A stretch of 64,000 bases of DNA from Roridomyces roridus (lineage: Eukaryota > Basidiomycota > Agaricomycetes > Agaricales > Mycenaceae): positions 62,001 to 126,000 of the forward strand of contig JARKIF010000017.1 of NCBI GenBank assembly GCA_029378245.1, written 5' to 3'. The notes beneath the pieces were generated by a model that did not search any database, had not been told where the DNA came from, and saw only the letters and a program-made list of their open reading frames with translations. Below, one piece after another: positions 22,309 to 32,721 of this stretch. The first letter of the stretch is position 1, and every line of letters begins with the position of its first letter. Both the position numbers and the translations under genes were made by a program.

Positions 22309-22695
22309 TAGGGTGCTGTAAAAAATGCCAGTTTATAAACCAGTTTATAAACCGGTGTTTATAAACCCTGTTTATAAAGGTTTGGGCTGAACGGTCGGTT
22401 TATAAACAGCCTGAGGTCATCATGATGCTATCAAAAGTTGCTGATCGCTGTCTGATTTGTGTTCTAGTGGCCCAACAAAGACTTGAAGTGCAATTTTGGG
22501 GGGTTGTGGACGTCTGAGAAGTGCCAGAAAATATTCAGAGGTGTGCCGGAGCTCTGCCAGAGCCCAAATTCTGATCCAGAGCTCAGATTTCATCCTTTTG
22601 CACACCAGTTTATTTACCGGTTTATAAACGCCTGGTTTATAAACCGGGTTAATTAACCAGTAAATAAGGGTCTGGGACTAATTTACAGCACCCTA
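22309..22695. mobile_element. hAT-type MITE, 387 bp, with TTTATAAA palindromes
   Basis: The perfect 14-bp terminal inverted repeat is TAGGGTGCTGTAAA. The 8-bp target duplication is GTCTGGAG (22301..22308 and 22696..22703). Each subterminal region carries several GTTTATAAAC palindromes. It is non-coding. Confidence 0.9.
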
Positions 22696-22858
22696 GTCTG
22701 GAGCACCTCGGGCTGAACCACCGTGAAAATTACCCTCTGCAGGATGGGTATCTGCATGGAAAATCCCGCTTGGTCAGACCCCAACTGAGCTCTGGCGGCT
22801 GCATGCGGAGGTGCGCGGCATCCACGGGCGGGCATCAATGATTGATCCAGTTCGCATG

Positions 22859-23944
22859 TTACGAGAACTTACTTGCTAAGATCTCGTTCTTTTAAAATTC
22901 AGTCAGGCCAGAATCCCGACAACTTTTTATACAGATTCAGACTTTTGATGAGGGTGGCTGTGCTGTTTCCTTTTTGCGGCTACAATCAGCGATTTTGACA
23001 GCTGCCATCAGTGAGTTTTTCCTTTCTCTCCAGAGCATTTAATTTTGGCTGAAATGACCTGAGATTTTGCAATCACACTCCTAGTAACTGGACTCGAGTT
23101 TTGTTCCCCCAAGGTGAGGTCTCATTTCAGATATTACATATGATATCTGTGATTTACTTGCCGTTTTCAATCTGCTCATTTCAAGTTAACCAGAGACCCT
23201 GGATCTCTGGGATGTAGTTAGACGGAAGAAGGAGGTGTACTATTGCCTAGAACACCCGCCTCAGAAATTACAAAAAAAAATTGCAGCCAAAAGAACATAA
23301 ATTCTGTGATGGATGTTCATATGCATCAACACTGATTCCCCATGTCCTCACTGAGATTCCATCCTTTGTGTTAAATATTGGACCAGATTGAAGATGAATC
23401 TCTGTCTGAAATGTAGCGCAGAGCCCACATTCTCCTCAAAACCCTGGATGCTGGAGCACAGGGGTAATACTTAGGTATAGATCCCCAAGTGACTCCACAG
23501 GGCTGCTGGGCCTGTTGCCAAGATGTAGTGAGCTCTGAGTCCTGTTGCCACAGAAGGTTCAAAGGAAGTCAGATGGTCTACTTGTGGCCTACTTATTCTT
23601 CTGCTATTAGCTAATGAGTGAGGACCAGGGCTTGGCAGTGTAAGGCAAACTGACTGCAGAAATGCACACAAACACTCTTCCTTGAGCTGTCCAGGGCACC
23701 ATGGGGCATTTTCAATCCTCTGCCAGTTGGACATTTGGACAGAGCAAGGAGGGATCAAAGGTTGATCAAAGGTGTCACAATCATCACGTCACTGCAAACC
23801 GGGTTCTCTACACAGCCACACAATCACATTTGCCTTGATTTCAACTTGGTTTCTTGTTGATTTCACCCAACACACTGTGTACATTTTCACACAAGGAAGT
23901 TCTCGTCTATGCCGTGCTCTGCAACGGCCGTACCCCCAAGTCAC
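22859..23944. repeat. R repeat, copy A (diverged)
   Basis: It starts TTACGAGAACTTACTTGC, a hairpin-forming terminus also seen at 26879, and reverse-complemented at 39985 and 42049. It ends near GTCTATGCCGTGCTCTGCAAC, matching the other end of the family. Internal similarity to copies B and D is clear but diverged. No protein is encoded. It may be a non-autonomous element, perhaps Helitron-like given the terminal hairpin, but that is not established. Confidence 0.55.
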
Positions 23945-24192
23945 TCTGATGCAACTCTGATGTCAGCCGATCTCATTTTGATCTCGCTTGTTTTCATTTT
24001 GATCTCCCCGGATTTTGTTTTGATCTGACCGAGTTTTGGTTTTACATTGAGACCGTGATCACGGTCAGAAAATGAGAATGCTGGCCATCAAAATGACATT
24101 TTAGCATTCGAAATAGTTTGAGGGTCCTTGGTGGACAAAACCTGGAATTGTGCAGGCATGTGTGGTTCTTTCTTCAAATCTCAACAAAAGTC

Positions 24193-24883
24193 TCAAGATC
24201 TTGAAAGATTTGGCTCATTTTGAAAGTTGAATCAAGTTCTTGCAACATCCATTGATATCTTCCTAGTTTTTGCACGATGTGGTATTTCAAGCAGGGTTCA
24301 AGTGATATTTTCTGCACTGCAAGGATGCAAGATCTTGTGAGTCAGGCAACAAATAAAAACAGATAAAAAATTGACACTGGAATCAAAGATTCTGTGGTGT
24401 GTCACAAGATCTTGGAAGGTTAAAGGTTGCAAGTGTCGGAGCAAATCCCACATGGCAATCACTGATTTTCTGATTGCCACCCACTGAGGCTGTTGATCCG
24501 TTGGCAGCCGAACCGCCAGGAAACTGATAGATCACACTTTTGCGCCCTTCAACATACAATGATTGATTGCAGTAGCGGCTTGAACTCGGCCACCACGGTA
24601 CCACCAACTCTGGTGAGATCTTGCATCCCTATTAGACTCAAAGAGCCATATTTTGACTTTCAATCCTTCAAAATCTTTGAACATTCGCTGCAAATCACTG
24701 GCCTCAAAATGAATCAGTGGAACTTGCACAAACTTTCAAGGTCTTGGGGGGAGGAAAATTCACAAGATCTTGCAAGATGATGGTCAAATAATGCCAGGGA
24801 AAGTTGACAATCATCCAATATCTTCCAAGATCTTGAACAAACTGGAAAATCTTGCCAAATCTTGCAAGATCTTCGAAGATGTC
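24193..24883. mobile_element. Putative MITE with AAGATCTTG palindrome array
   Basis: The palindrome AAGATCTTG or close variants occur at least seven times. Left AAGATCTTGAAAGATTTGGC and right (reverse complement) AAGATCTTGCAAGATTTGGC match at 19 of 20 positions, giving terminal inverted repeats. No target duplication was recognised. It is non-coding. Confidence 0.5.
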
Positions 24884-25164
24884 ACGGAAATGATGGTGGT
24901 GGCAACAAGAAAACACCTTTTGTCCACCAAGGGCCTTCATAAAATAGAAATACTCTTTTTGTCCAGGAAGGACACCTGTAAATGGAGTCAAAAAGTTCTC
25001 CAATTTCGAGCAATACGATGGAGTACGACGGAAGGGAGCGGAGAACCTTTGAGGGTGCCGATAGCCTTCCCACGTCAAACGTCATGCCGAGCCCAGGCAT
25101 TTGTGCTGGTCTCAAGCTGGTGTTACAGTCCTGGCCTCGTTTCACAGCAAGCCAGTGAGGCAAT

Positions 25165-25488
25165 TAGGTGTGTTCAAAGTTAAATTCTCACCCGGTGTAC
25201 AACGGGTTGTGCAACGGGTTTTGGGTTTCCAAAACAAGTGTCGCACCGGATTTTTTGGATGGTGCATTCAAAGTTGCAACCCGTTGTGATGGCTGGTTTG
25301 ACGGCGCCTAAGCACTACCCGCTGATCCGGTGATTACCGACGCAGGAGGATGGCAGGAACCCATCACAACGGGTTTTGGCCACAACGGGTTTCACTCACC
25401 GGATAAAAAGTCGGTGAGGAAAAAGCCCGGTGTGAAATCTGCAACGGATTCCACACTGGGTCCGCCTCGTCAACTTTGAACGCATCTA
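25165..25488. mobile_element. Putative hAT-like MITE with CAACGGGTT motifs
   Basis: The ends TAGGTGTGTTCAAAGTT and, reverse-complemented, TAGATGCGTTCAAAGTT match at 15 of 17 positions. The interior repeats ACAACGGGTT and AACCCGTTGTG. The 8-bp flanks (GAGGCAAT and CTAGTATT) do not match, so either the insertion is old or one flank was rearranged. Confidence 0.5.
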
Positions 25489-25749
25489 CTAGTATTGTGG
25501 CCAGGTCGTCATTCATTGGCGTGAAATCTATGAAAATGCGTCCCAAATGAGAAAATACACTTCCCAAACATGAGAACCGAACCTGAAAGCGAAAGCACGT
25601 GCTTCCTGAATGGGGATCTTACATAACAAGGCGAAGGTCCTCTAGTGATACCGTGGTAACCACCAGACTACGGTTTATTCCCTCCCCTCTACCTGTGATA
25701 CCTTTTCCTCTGCATATTTTCCTCGCTCCTTGGCAATCCTCAACATTCT

Positions 25750-26291
25750 TAGGGATGAGCACCGTCCCCGTCCCAAACCGTAAGACGGCCGTCCGTACAC
25801 GGTTACGGCCCGTACCCGTCGGCCTACAAGCATCCAATAAAGACGGGCGGCCGTCGACGGGTTCAACACGGGTTCAGCATAGGAAATGCTGATTCGCGCG
25901 CTTCTCCCTTGAAACCCGCTTGGAGCTCAAAGTGAGTGTTCAATCTAGGTAACTACAGTCTCAAATTTGTGCAAGCCACTTGGCACGATGCTCACCATTC
26001 GTTCTTTCCGATTGATGGGTTGATGTCAACTCTGATGTGATGTTTGATGTGCAAGAAAATGGGTGTTATTCAGCTGGTTGGTGGCGATGTGAGGTAGATT
26101 TTGTGTCCCAGCAACAATTGTTGAACCTGGGAACATCTTCTGGCAGAGGATAATCTGCTATGAGATGGTTGCACCGATCCTCGCCCGTCCCCGTCATTTC
26201 ACGGCCGTCAACCGTCAATTTCACGGCCCGTACCCGTCTCGGCTTGGGCGATTGACGGCCGTCACCCGTACACGGACGGTGCTCATCCCTA
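25750..26291. mobile_element. hAT-type MITE, 542 bp, ACGGCCGT-rich
   Basis: The perfect 18-bp terminal inverted repeats are TAGGGATGAGCACCGTCC. The 8-bp target duplication is AACATTCT (25742..25749 and 26292..26299). The interior is rich in ACGGCCGTC/CGTACCCGTC motifs and non-coding. The motif class is shared with the elements at 18437 and 62702, although the TIR sequences differ. Confidence 0.9.
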
Positions 26292-26504
26292 AACATTCTC
26301 CTGATCAACCTGATCTCTACTAGCCCTGCGGAACATGTCTTTCCTCATATCCATCTCGGTTTTCCCCTTGCTTCATCTGTCGGCTGCTACCCCTGCGGCC
26401 GAAATGGTTGTTTTCTACGCTGGCACTCATGGATCATTAATGTGAGCCTGCTGATGTGAGCCTGCTGCACGTAGCTACCCTCTGCAATAGTGATGCCGTG
26501 GTTC

Positions 26505-26690
26505 GGTTCTAAACCCCGCCGAACCTGTGCGAACCCCGAACCGAACACGGGGTGCGGTTCGAAGGGAGTCGTCAAACCCGCACCGAACCTGAGGCCTGAG
26601 GTTCGGTCCAGGGTTCAGGAAATCTTGGAGATTTTGCACCGGTGCGGACCTGTGCGAACCTGTTGGAACCCCTCCCGAGTTGGCAACTCT
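26505..26690. repeat. Cluster of GGTTCGGTTC / GAACCGAAC motifs
   Basis: About ten copies of (C)GAACC or GGTTCG strings lie within 185 bases, in both orientations, like the subterminal arrays of the neighbouring MITEs. No convincing terminal repeat or target duplication was found. Confidence 0.45.
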
Positions 26691-28059
26691 GGATCACCCA
26701 AATCAAGCGCTGATTCTTCGGCTAGCAACCATGGATGATGTCCGGCATCATCGGCCCCATCCGCCGTCAGTTGACATGGATGATGGACATCAAAGTGTCT
26801 CCATTCTGGGCTAGCCAGCCTTGGCAATCTGTGATCTGGGTTACCATCTTGAGATGAAGGTGTCGGCAACAAAAGGGATTACGAGAACTCACTTGTTAGT
26901 TCTCGTTCTTTTCAAATTTCATCAGGCCAGAATCTGCACAACTTTTTCTGTCTGTTCCACTTTTGATGAGGGTGGCAGTGCCCTTTCCTTTTTGTGGCCA
27001 CAATCACTGATTTTGACAGCTCTGATCACTCCAAATTTCCTTTCCCTCTGGGGCCTCCAATTCCTGACCGATTAACCTGAGAATTTGTAGGGGCACCCCT
27101 GTTGGCTCAAATTAAATTTCGCTCCCAGGGAGTGCGGTCTCATTTCCAGTATTTGATGTGATATTGGGGATTTACTTGCTCTTTTTGATCAGCTCATTCT
27201 AAGCTTACCAAACACCCTGGATCCTTTGTTTTGAAAGAAGCTTGAAGGTGGGAGTTCACTGCTGCTCACAACACCTTTGGAAAAAATCACAAAAAAACTT
27301 TGCATTCAAAATGACTCAAACTCTGTGATGTGTCACTATCCATCAACCTTTGCCTTTGCCCTTGCAGAGCGGAGACACAATTCTTTCTTGATTCTGCACT
27401 CTGGCAGGCGAGCCGAGGAAAACTGAATTCTCAGTCTGAAATTGCTTAGTCCAACTCTGCTGAACAACCTGGCTGATGAACAGATGGGCACTACTTACAT
27501 CTCTCGCTGGCGGTAGGTGCCCTCTGGTCCCCACAGCTTCTGGTCTTGCCTGTTTTGCCACAGTCACACCAGGATCCCATGAGCTCCAGGATCCTATTGA
27601 CCAAGGTCCACTTGTCGCACAAGGTTTAAAGTGAGCCAGTGCTTGATCTTCTGCTTTGATCTGCTACTCCGGGTTTAGCAAACTGGCTTGGCAGTGTAAG
27701 GAGAACCAAGTGCAGAAATGTATGCCACCACTCTTGGTTGGGCGGGTAAGGGCTCTGTTGAGTATTTTTTGGATGATCCCACCTACAACTTTTCCCAATC
27801 CAGGATCCTTAGAATTTTTGCCAGCTGATTCAGAAGCTACAACACTGGGTGGTCTGCAGAAGTCATAAGAGCATTGAATGCTGTGGAGGATATGAGCAAT
27901 TGATCATAAGCCCAGCATGGCAGCAGCCAACCTTGATGCATTGATGAGAGATCAAAGGTGTCACAATTGTCACATCACTGCAAGCCGGGTTCTCTACACA
28001 GCCACACATTCACATTAGCTTTGTTTCGACCCATCACCCCCTGCGTTCATTACCATTTT

Positions 28060-28768
28060 TGTCAACGACAGCGTCTAGGCCGGCTTGCCGGGTGATCGGA
28101 TCAGACGCGGAACGGCGTGGGTGACACGGCCGGGTACGACAAGAAGGTCGACGAGCTCGAGAACGTCGAGAAGAGACGAGTTGAGCACAACAAGACGAGT
28201 TGAGTCTCAGCGAATAGGCGAGTCGGGTTGTGTCCGTGAGGGAAGAGAACGCAACCCGTAAGCCAAAGCAGCGCTGGAGATTAGACGAGGTAGAATCTAC
28301 TGTACATGAGATTCTACCCGAGTATAAATACTAAATCCCTCAGGAGTGTTCTCCTGTACGATCGGTCCCTGACCCTTAATTACCCCTACGCGGCTCCTCT
28401 CTTAATAGAGTTAAGTGGAGCGTCTCCTGTAACCCTATAGGTTACCCCTCCTTGGCATGATCACTGGATCATGCCGAGGATGTTGTGTGACTGTGTTTAA
28501 ACCCCTCGTCGGGTTCTAACACGGCGCGTCGGGTTCTGTCCTAGCAACCCTTCCCGCGCTGGACAAGTACTGTTGTCCTATCGTTCGAGTGACAGCTCTC
28601 GAGCTGTCCTCCTTACTCGGGCGGGCGACATCCCTCTCGAGGGACTTGTCGTGCGTAGACCGAGTGTACGTTTGTTGATAACAACAGATCTTCTGATCCG
28701 TAACTGATGGCGGTGATGGCGGTGATGGCGCATCAGCGGATCAGTCGGCAAGCGCTGGTTTCATGACA
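28060..28768. mobile_element. Solo LTR, 709 bp (present in both arms)
   Basis: It begins TGTCAACGACAG and ends TTTCATGACA, so TGTCA and TGACA form the inverted ends. It is flanked by the 5-bp duplication ATTTT (28055..28059 and 28769..28773). It contains a CGAGTATAAATA promoter-like element. No internal retroelement region is present. The same LTR sits at 40160..40868 in the opposite arm, so it predates the inverted duplication. Confidence 0.85.
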
Positions 28769-28831
28769 ATTTTAAAACCCAGTGAGTTCTTGTCTATGCC
28801 GTGCTTTACAATGGCCCATACCCCAAAGTCC

Positions 28832-29487
28832 TGTAATGTCCGTGCCGGAGGATAGGACAAAGGGCCGGAACCAGAGGTCGGAGGTCGGAGGGTCGGAGGT
28901 CGGAGGACCGTGGGATGATGACCGAAGGTGATCCGGATGAGGTGAACGCTACTCGGAGGGAGAGCGCACCAACCACTTGACTTCCGAGAGAGGATTACTC
29001 GGAGACTAGATGGCACAGAGGAGTTGTGGAGGCAACACACGTTAATTAACTACTGAGGTACATCAAAGTCGTATCGCCTATATATACTAAGTAAGTATGA
29101 CACGACCTAATGGAGTCAGAAGTATGAAAGACAATAAGATCTATACTACAACAATAAGAGAGAAGAAGATAAAGATAATCACAATAAGGGAAACGCTCAG
29201 AAGAACTTCATTGCGTGAAAACCCTATAGGATTGTGCAATACGAACAGATCGGATGCATCAAGGTCGGAATGTCCGGATCAGTCGGAAATGATCCGAACC
29301 GGAGGAGTCGGAAGGTCCAAGGGAGAGTCGGGAGAGTTGGACATGCATGGATATAACAACGTAAGTTTGTGCAATATGACGTGATCGAATGCATCTTGGA
29401 TGGAAGAGGCCGGGAGGTCGGAGGGATCGGAGGGCCCGGAGGGATCGGAGGGCCTCGGATCCAAGTCGGGATGACATGGATATAACA
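28832..29487. mobile_element. Solo LTR, 656 bp (left arm only)
   Basis: It begins TGTAATGTCC and ends GGATATAACA, with the 5-bp duplication AGTCC (28827..28831 and 29488..29492). GGTCGGAGG-type tandem motifs lie inside both ends. The corresponding site in the right arm is empty, reading AGGACTTTGG across the junction, so this LTR inserted after the arms were duplicated. Confidence 0.85.
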
Positions 29488-29513
29488 AGTCCTCTGGATG
29501 GAGACAGTTCAAT

Positions 29514-29804
29514 ATCAAACTTTCTGCCACCACTGGGTTTGCAGCCATGAGACTGGTGCCTAGAGCCCATGAAATTCAGGTTCCTTTCAGTAAAATAGCC
29601 TGACAAGGAGTACATGCTCCAGGAACTCCGGGAAAATACAATTGATTACCTAGATTCAGATCCAAATGGATGCAATTCCTAGTGCAGATGGTTTTCCTAA
29701 TTTTTCTGAGAGTTGTTTGAGGCGGTACAACACTCTCCTCTTCCTTACTACCTACACAACAGAGACTCAGAACCCTTGGTGAGTACAGTGGAAGGTGATC
29801 ACAA
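29514..29804. repeat. R repeat copy C, left part, split by the Gypsy element
   Basis: This diverged stretch is related to R copies A and D. It continues at 39664..39985 on the other side of the Gypsy element, where it ends AAGTTCTCGTAA. Together the two parts form the original spacer of the inverted repeat. Confidence 0.55.
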
Positions 29805-30124
29805 TGTGACGAGGAGCTGGGGCTGTTCTCGACACACGGGTGGTCGCACGCAGAGGTGACTGGCGTAACTGTACGATTGACCGAAGTGCTAACTACTTTA
29901 CATGCGGTTTATATACTACTGAGTCGGAGAGCTTATGTAAGTACTGTGATTGGAACGAGGGAGCCGAGTTCCGCTGATGGCTATTAATCGTGAGAGTGAG
30001 AAAAATGCATACCGTCGGGAAAATAAAAAATGAACCCGTGCTATAAAGTTGGTGAAGTCTCTATCATTGACGTCATAGGCAAATAGAACAATACAGAGCC
30101 ATACTCGAACACAAAATCATTACA
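29805..30124 (-). repeat. Gypsy 3' LTR
   Basis: 320 bp, TG...CA, the same in sequence as the LTR at 39344..39663. It is the 3' LTR with respect to the minus-strand coding direction. Confidence 0.95.
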
Positions 30125-30168
30125 TACGCCCTCCAGGTTGAGTCGCGGCGCAACCTTACTGTGTGTTT

Positions 30169-32721
30169 TCAACAATATCGGCAGGGGTTGACCGTACCTG
30201 AGGTAGCGGTATCATCCGTGGTAGAGCTCGACGCGAGGAAGGGGCCCAACATAACGGGGACGGAGGTGCTGAAGTTGGTAAGATCCAAGTCGGCCAACTC
30301 GGCGGCTGTGAGGTTGGTGGTGTCCAAGCCGATGAATGCAGGGGGAGTGGTGCCACGGAGGGGTGAAGTCATCGCGGAAACGGCGGGAGACGGCATGACG
30401 GTGGTAGAAGGGCTCGGGGCGGAGTTTGAGCGATGCGCGAACATGGGATGAACGGCGGTATTGAGCGTGGGCATACCAGGCGGACCCATGGCGAAGTTGG
30501 CACCGGCAGGCGCAGGGAAAGCCGGCATAGCCGGAGCGAAGTTGGCAGCGGGTGGCGCGGGGAAGTGGAGAGCAAGGGACCCCGAACCGGCGTTCGCGGC
30601 TGCAGAAGTGCTGGCCGCAGCAGCCGTCATGGCCGAGGCAGCGCGAGAAGACTCGCCAACAAGGTGCCCGGTAGCCTTGCGCTTCAAGGCAAGGGCGGCT
30701 TTGTTAGCAACACTACCGACGTCGGGGAGGCCGGCATAATTGAGTTTGGCGTACTGCGATTGTTTGATACTCCGCTCCTTGTTCATCGCCCGATGTTTCC
30801 AGCTATCCATCAACAACTCGAAGAACTGCTCCTCCACCTGCACATGCCCGGGGCGAATAACTCCGCGACCTTGATCAATGTCGTCGTTGCCGACCAGAAA
30901 GTCGGCGTAGTCGGCGATGTCGAGGTGCTCGGCGGGATAAATGATGCCCTCGGGGGTCCAAATGGCCCAGCCAAAGCGGTTGCCGAACAAATTGAATAAG
31001 TTGGCAAAGTCGACATAGCCGGCAGGGTTCTCGAAGACAACAACGGCGTTCTCAATCGCAATATGGAGACGCCGGTTGTGCAGAACCCAGACTTTAAACT
31101 GGTAAGACGGTGTCAGTCTCGATGAAACTGAAGTATTGGCGGGATTACACCATACCTGCCATGCGCTCACGAGGCCGATATAGCCGGGAAAGCGGAGGAT
31201 GAACCAACCAGGCGCGACACGGATGACGGTCGGCTGGGTCGAGTTGTATTTATGATACATGCGAGGGATGTCGTCGAGGTTGAAGTCACCGCTGAAGGAA
31301 AACTCGTTGTCGCGGACGAGGGACGGCGCATTGAAGCGGGCAAGGGAGGAACCGTTGAAGGCCATGGTAAATGAAAGCAGCGGTAGTCTGATGGGAGCAA
31401 ACGACGCATCGAATTCGACCACAGCTGTCTCTTTAAATACCTCATCGAAGTGTAGGCTTGCTGACAACAAAGATTCATCCTGTTTGGGTGGTGTGCCTTT
31501 CCCATAGCCAAGAGTAGAAATCTCATTGACACCTTGTACATCCAGATAGGCCGTGAGAGCGTTCAAACGTCGCGCTTGGTCATAAGGCATCCAACTTGTA
31601 TCCCCGGATTTCCAAAGAACTTTGAAGATTGCTTCGGAACGGCGGCCATAATGATCCACTATCTTATCAACAGCCCACTCATTGGTCTCGTATTCCTGGC
31701 TCATTCCGATTTGATTCTCCAATCGGCCGGGGAATTTCCTATCATCACTTGGAACATGTACCCGTAGCAGAGAGGCATGAAATACATTATGCACGCCGCG
31801 CTGTTTCAAGTTGGCGGGAAGTTCAATTTCAAATGAGGAATTCCCAAAGTCTCGTGTAATACGGTACGGCCCAATGTACTTGGGAATCAACTTGCGCGCT
31901 AGCCCTTTCTCAAACTTGATGTTTTTCGTAGACAAGTATACCAGGTCATCTTTGGCGAAGGGAGCGGGTTGCCGCTTGCGATTGGCATCTCGTGTTTGCT
32001 TTACCCGGGCGGCGAGCATACTATCATGTGCCGCCATGATAGCTAGTCGGCGTTGAAGTGCGAAGTTTGCAATTCCGGGGTACTCACGGTTCCTGTCAAT
32101 ATCCCAGATAAGAGACCGTGGCATCCGCCCGGTGTTCAGAAAGAAAGGAGAAAACCCGGTGCTCTCTGAACGAGCGGAATTCATTGCAAATTCCACCATC
32201 GGCAACTTAGCAACCCAATCTTTCTGATTGGCTTCAATGCACTGGCGAAGCATCTGAGTGACGGTTCGGTTCGCCCGTTCTGTACCTCCATCTGATTGAG
32301 GGTGGTATGCACTCGACATGTTCAATTTCACCCCAATTAACTCATGGAGCCGGCGCCAGAAGGTGCTGGTAAACAGAACATCCCGGTCACTCACAATGGA
32401 CTTAGGCAGACCATGGTGACGGTAGATTTGCTCAAAAATCAATTCGGCCATCTGCCGGGCCGTATAGTTGATCCGACTTGGAATCAGGTGAACCATACCG
32501 GTGAGTAAATCAATTACAACGGCTATCGAGTTGAACGTCGCATCCCGATTCTTCGACTCAGGAAGGGGTCCGACAAAATCCACACCGATAGATTCCCATG
32601 GTTGAAACGGCGGGTTCAATGAGTTCAATAAACCATATGGCCGTTGGTTACTTGGTTTGGTTCTTTTGCAGGTCATACAGGCACCACAAAAGTCGTAGGT
32701 ATCGGTGACCATATCTTTCCA
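30169..32721 (-). CDS. Gypsy integrase, chromodomain and fused C-terminal ORF3
   Basis: This is the in-frame continuation after the TAG. It contains the zinc-region cysteines (DFCGACMTC), the integrase core with Asp, Asp and Glu visible in GVDFVGPL, IVSDRDVLF and QSDGGTERANR, then a chromodomain (EWAVDKIVDHYGRRSEAIFK, GDTSWMPYDQARRL). After a linker the frame continues about 450 aa into an unrelated region that could start independently at MAFNGSSLARFN (31365). That part has an Ala/Pro-rich tail and ends GTVNPCRYC. A 57-nt intron (31099..31155; GTATGG donor, CTGAC branch, CCAG acceptor) lies within it. The intron is in frame and without stops, so both spliced and unspliced forms are open. Confidence 0.8.
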   Translation of the reverse strand, partial: WKDMVTDTYDFCGACMTCKRTKPSNQRPYGLLNSLNPPFQPWESIGVDFVGPLPESKNRDATFNSIAVVIDLLTGMVHLIPSRINYTARQMAELIFEQIYRHHGLPKSIVSDRDVLFTSTFWRRLHELIGVKLNMSSAYHPQSDGGTERANRTVTQMLRQCIEANQKDWVAKLPMVEFAMNSARSESTGFSPFFLNTGRMPRSLIWDIDRNREYPGIANFALQRRLAIMAAHDSMLAARVKQTRDANRKRQPAPFAKDDLVYLSTKNIKFEKGLARKLIPKYIGPYRITRDFGNSSFEIELPANLKQRGVHNVFHASLLRVHVPSDDRKFPGRLENQIGMSQEYETNEWAVDKIVDHYGRRSEAIFKVLWKSGDTSWMPYDQARRLNALTAYLDVQGVNEISTLGYGKGTPPKQDESLLSASLHFDEVFKETAVVEFDASFAPIRLPLLSFTMAFNGSSLARFNAPSLVRDNEFSFSGDFNLDDIPRMYHKYNSTQPTVIRVAPGWFILRFPGYIGLVSAWQVWCNPANTSVSSRLTPSYQFKVWVLHNRRLHIAIENAVVVFENPAGYVDFANLFNLFGNRFGWAIWTPEGIIYPAEHLDIADYADFLVGNDDIDQGRGVIRPGHVQVEEQFFELLMDSWKHRAMNKERSIKQSQYAKLNYAGLPDVGSVANKAALALKRKATGHLVGESSRAASAMTAAAASTSAAANAGSGSLALHFPAPPAANFAPAMPAFPAPAGANFAMGPPGMPTLNTAVHPMFAHRSNSAPSPSTTVMPSPAVSAMTSPLRGTTPPAFIGLDTTNLTAAELADLDLTNFSTSVPVMLGPFLASSSTTDDTATSGTVNPCRYC

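Larger units (their letters stand above)
21945..24095. mobile_element. Putative larger TIR element, 2.15 kb, nested
   Basis: The left end (CATTTTGACCCGGGCCAATT, then TCATTTCTGACCGTGATCAC) matches the reverse complement of the right end (CATTTTGATGGCC, then TCATTTTCTGACCGTGATCAC) with small gaps, over about 45 bp. Repeated GATCAAAATG/CATTTTGATC motifs lie next to both ends. No target duplication could be fixed. A hAT MITE (22309..22695) and a copy of the R repeat (22859..23944) lie inside it. No transposase was seen. Confidence 0.5.
26877..29513. repeat. Left arm of long inverted repeat (1976 bp plus a 661-bp insertion)
   Basis: From GATTACGAGAACTCAC to GGAGACAGTTCAAT this arm is the reverse complement of 40076..42051. 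Once the solo LTR at 28832 and its target duplication are removed, both arms are exactly 1976 bp. I saw no differences in the stretches I compared. The arm comprises R-repeat copy B plus a solo LTR (28060). Terminal ACGAGAACT and AGTTCTCGT form a small hairpin. It has no coding content. Confidence 0.9.

Noticed and set aside
28697..28735. 9-bp GATGGCGGT tandem repeats as a CRISPR-like or regulatory array
   Set aside because: Three short units inside a solo LTR, duplicated in the other arm; simple sequence only.
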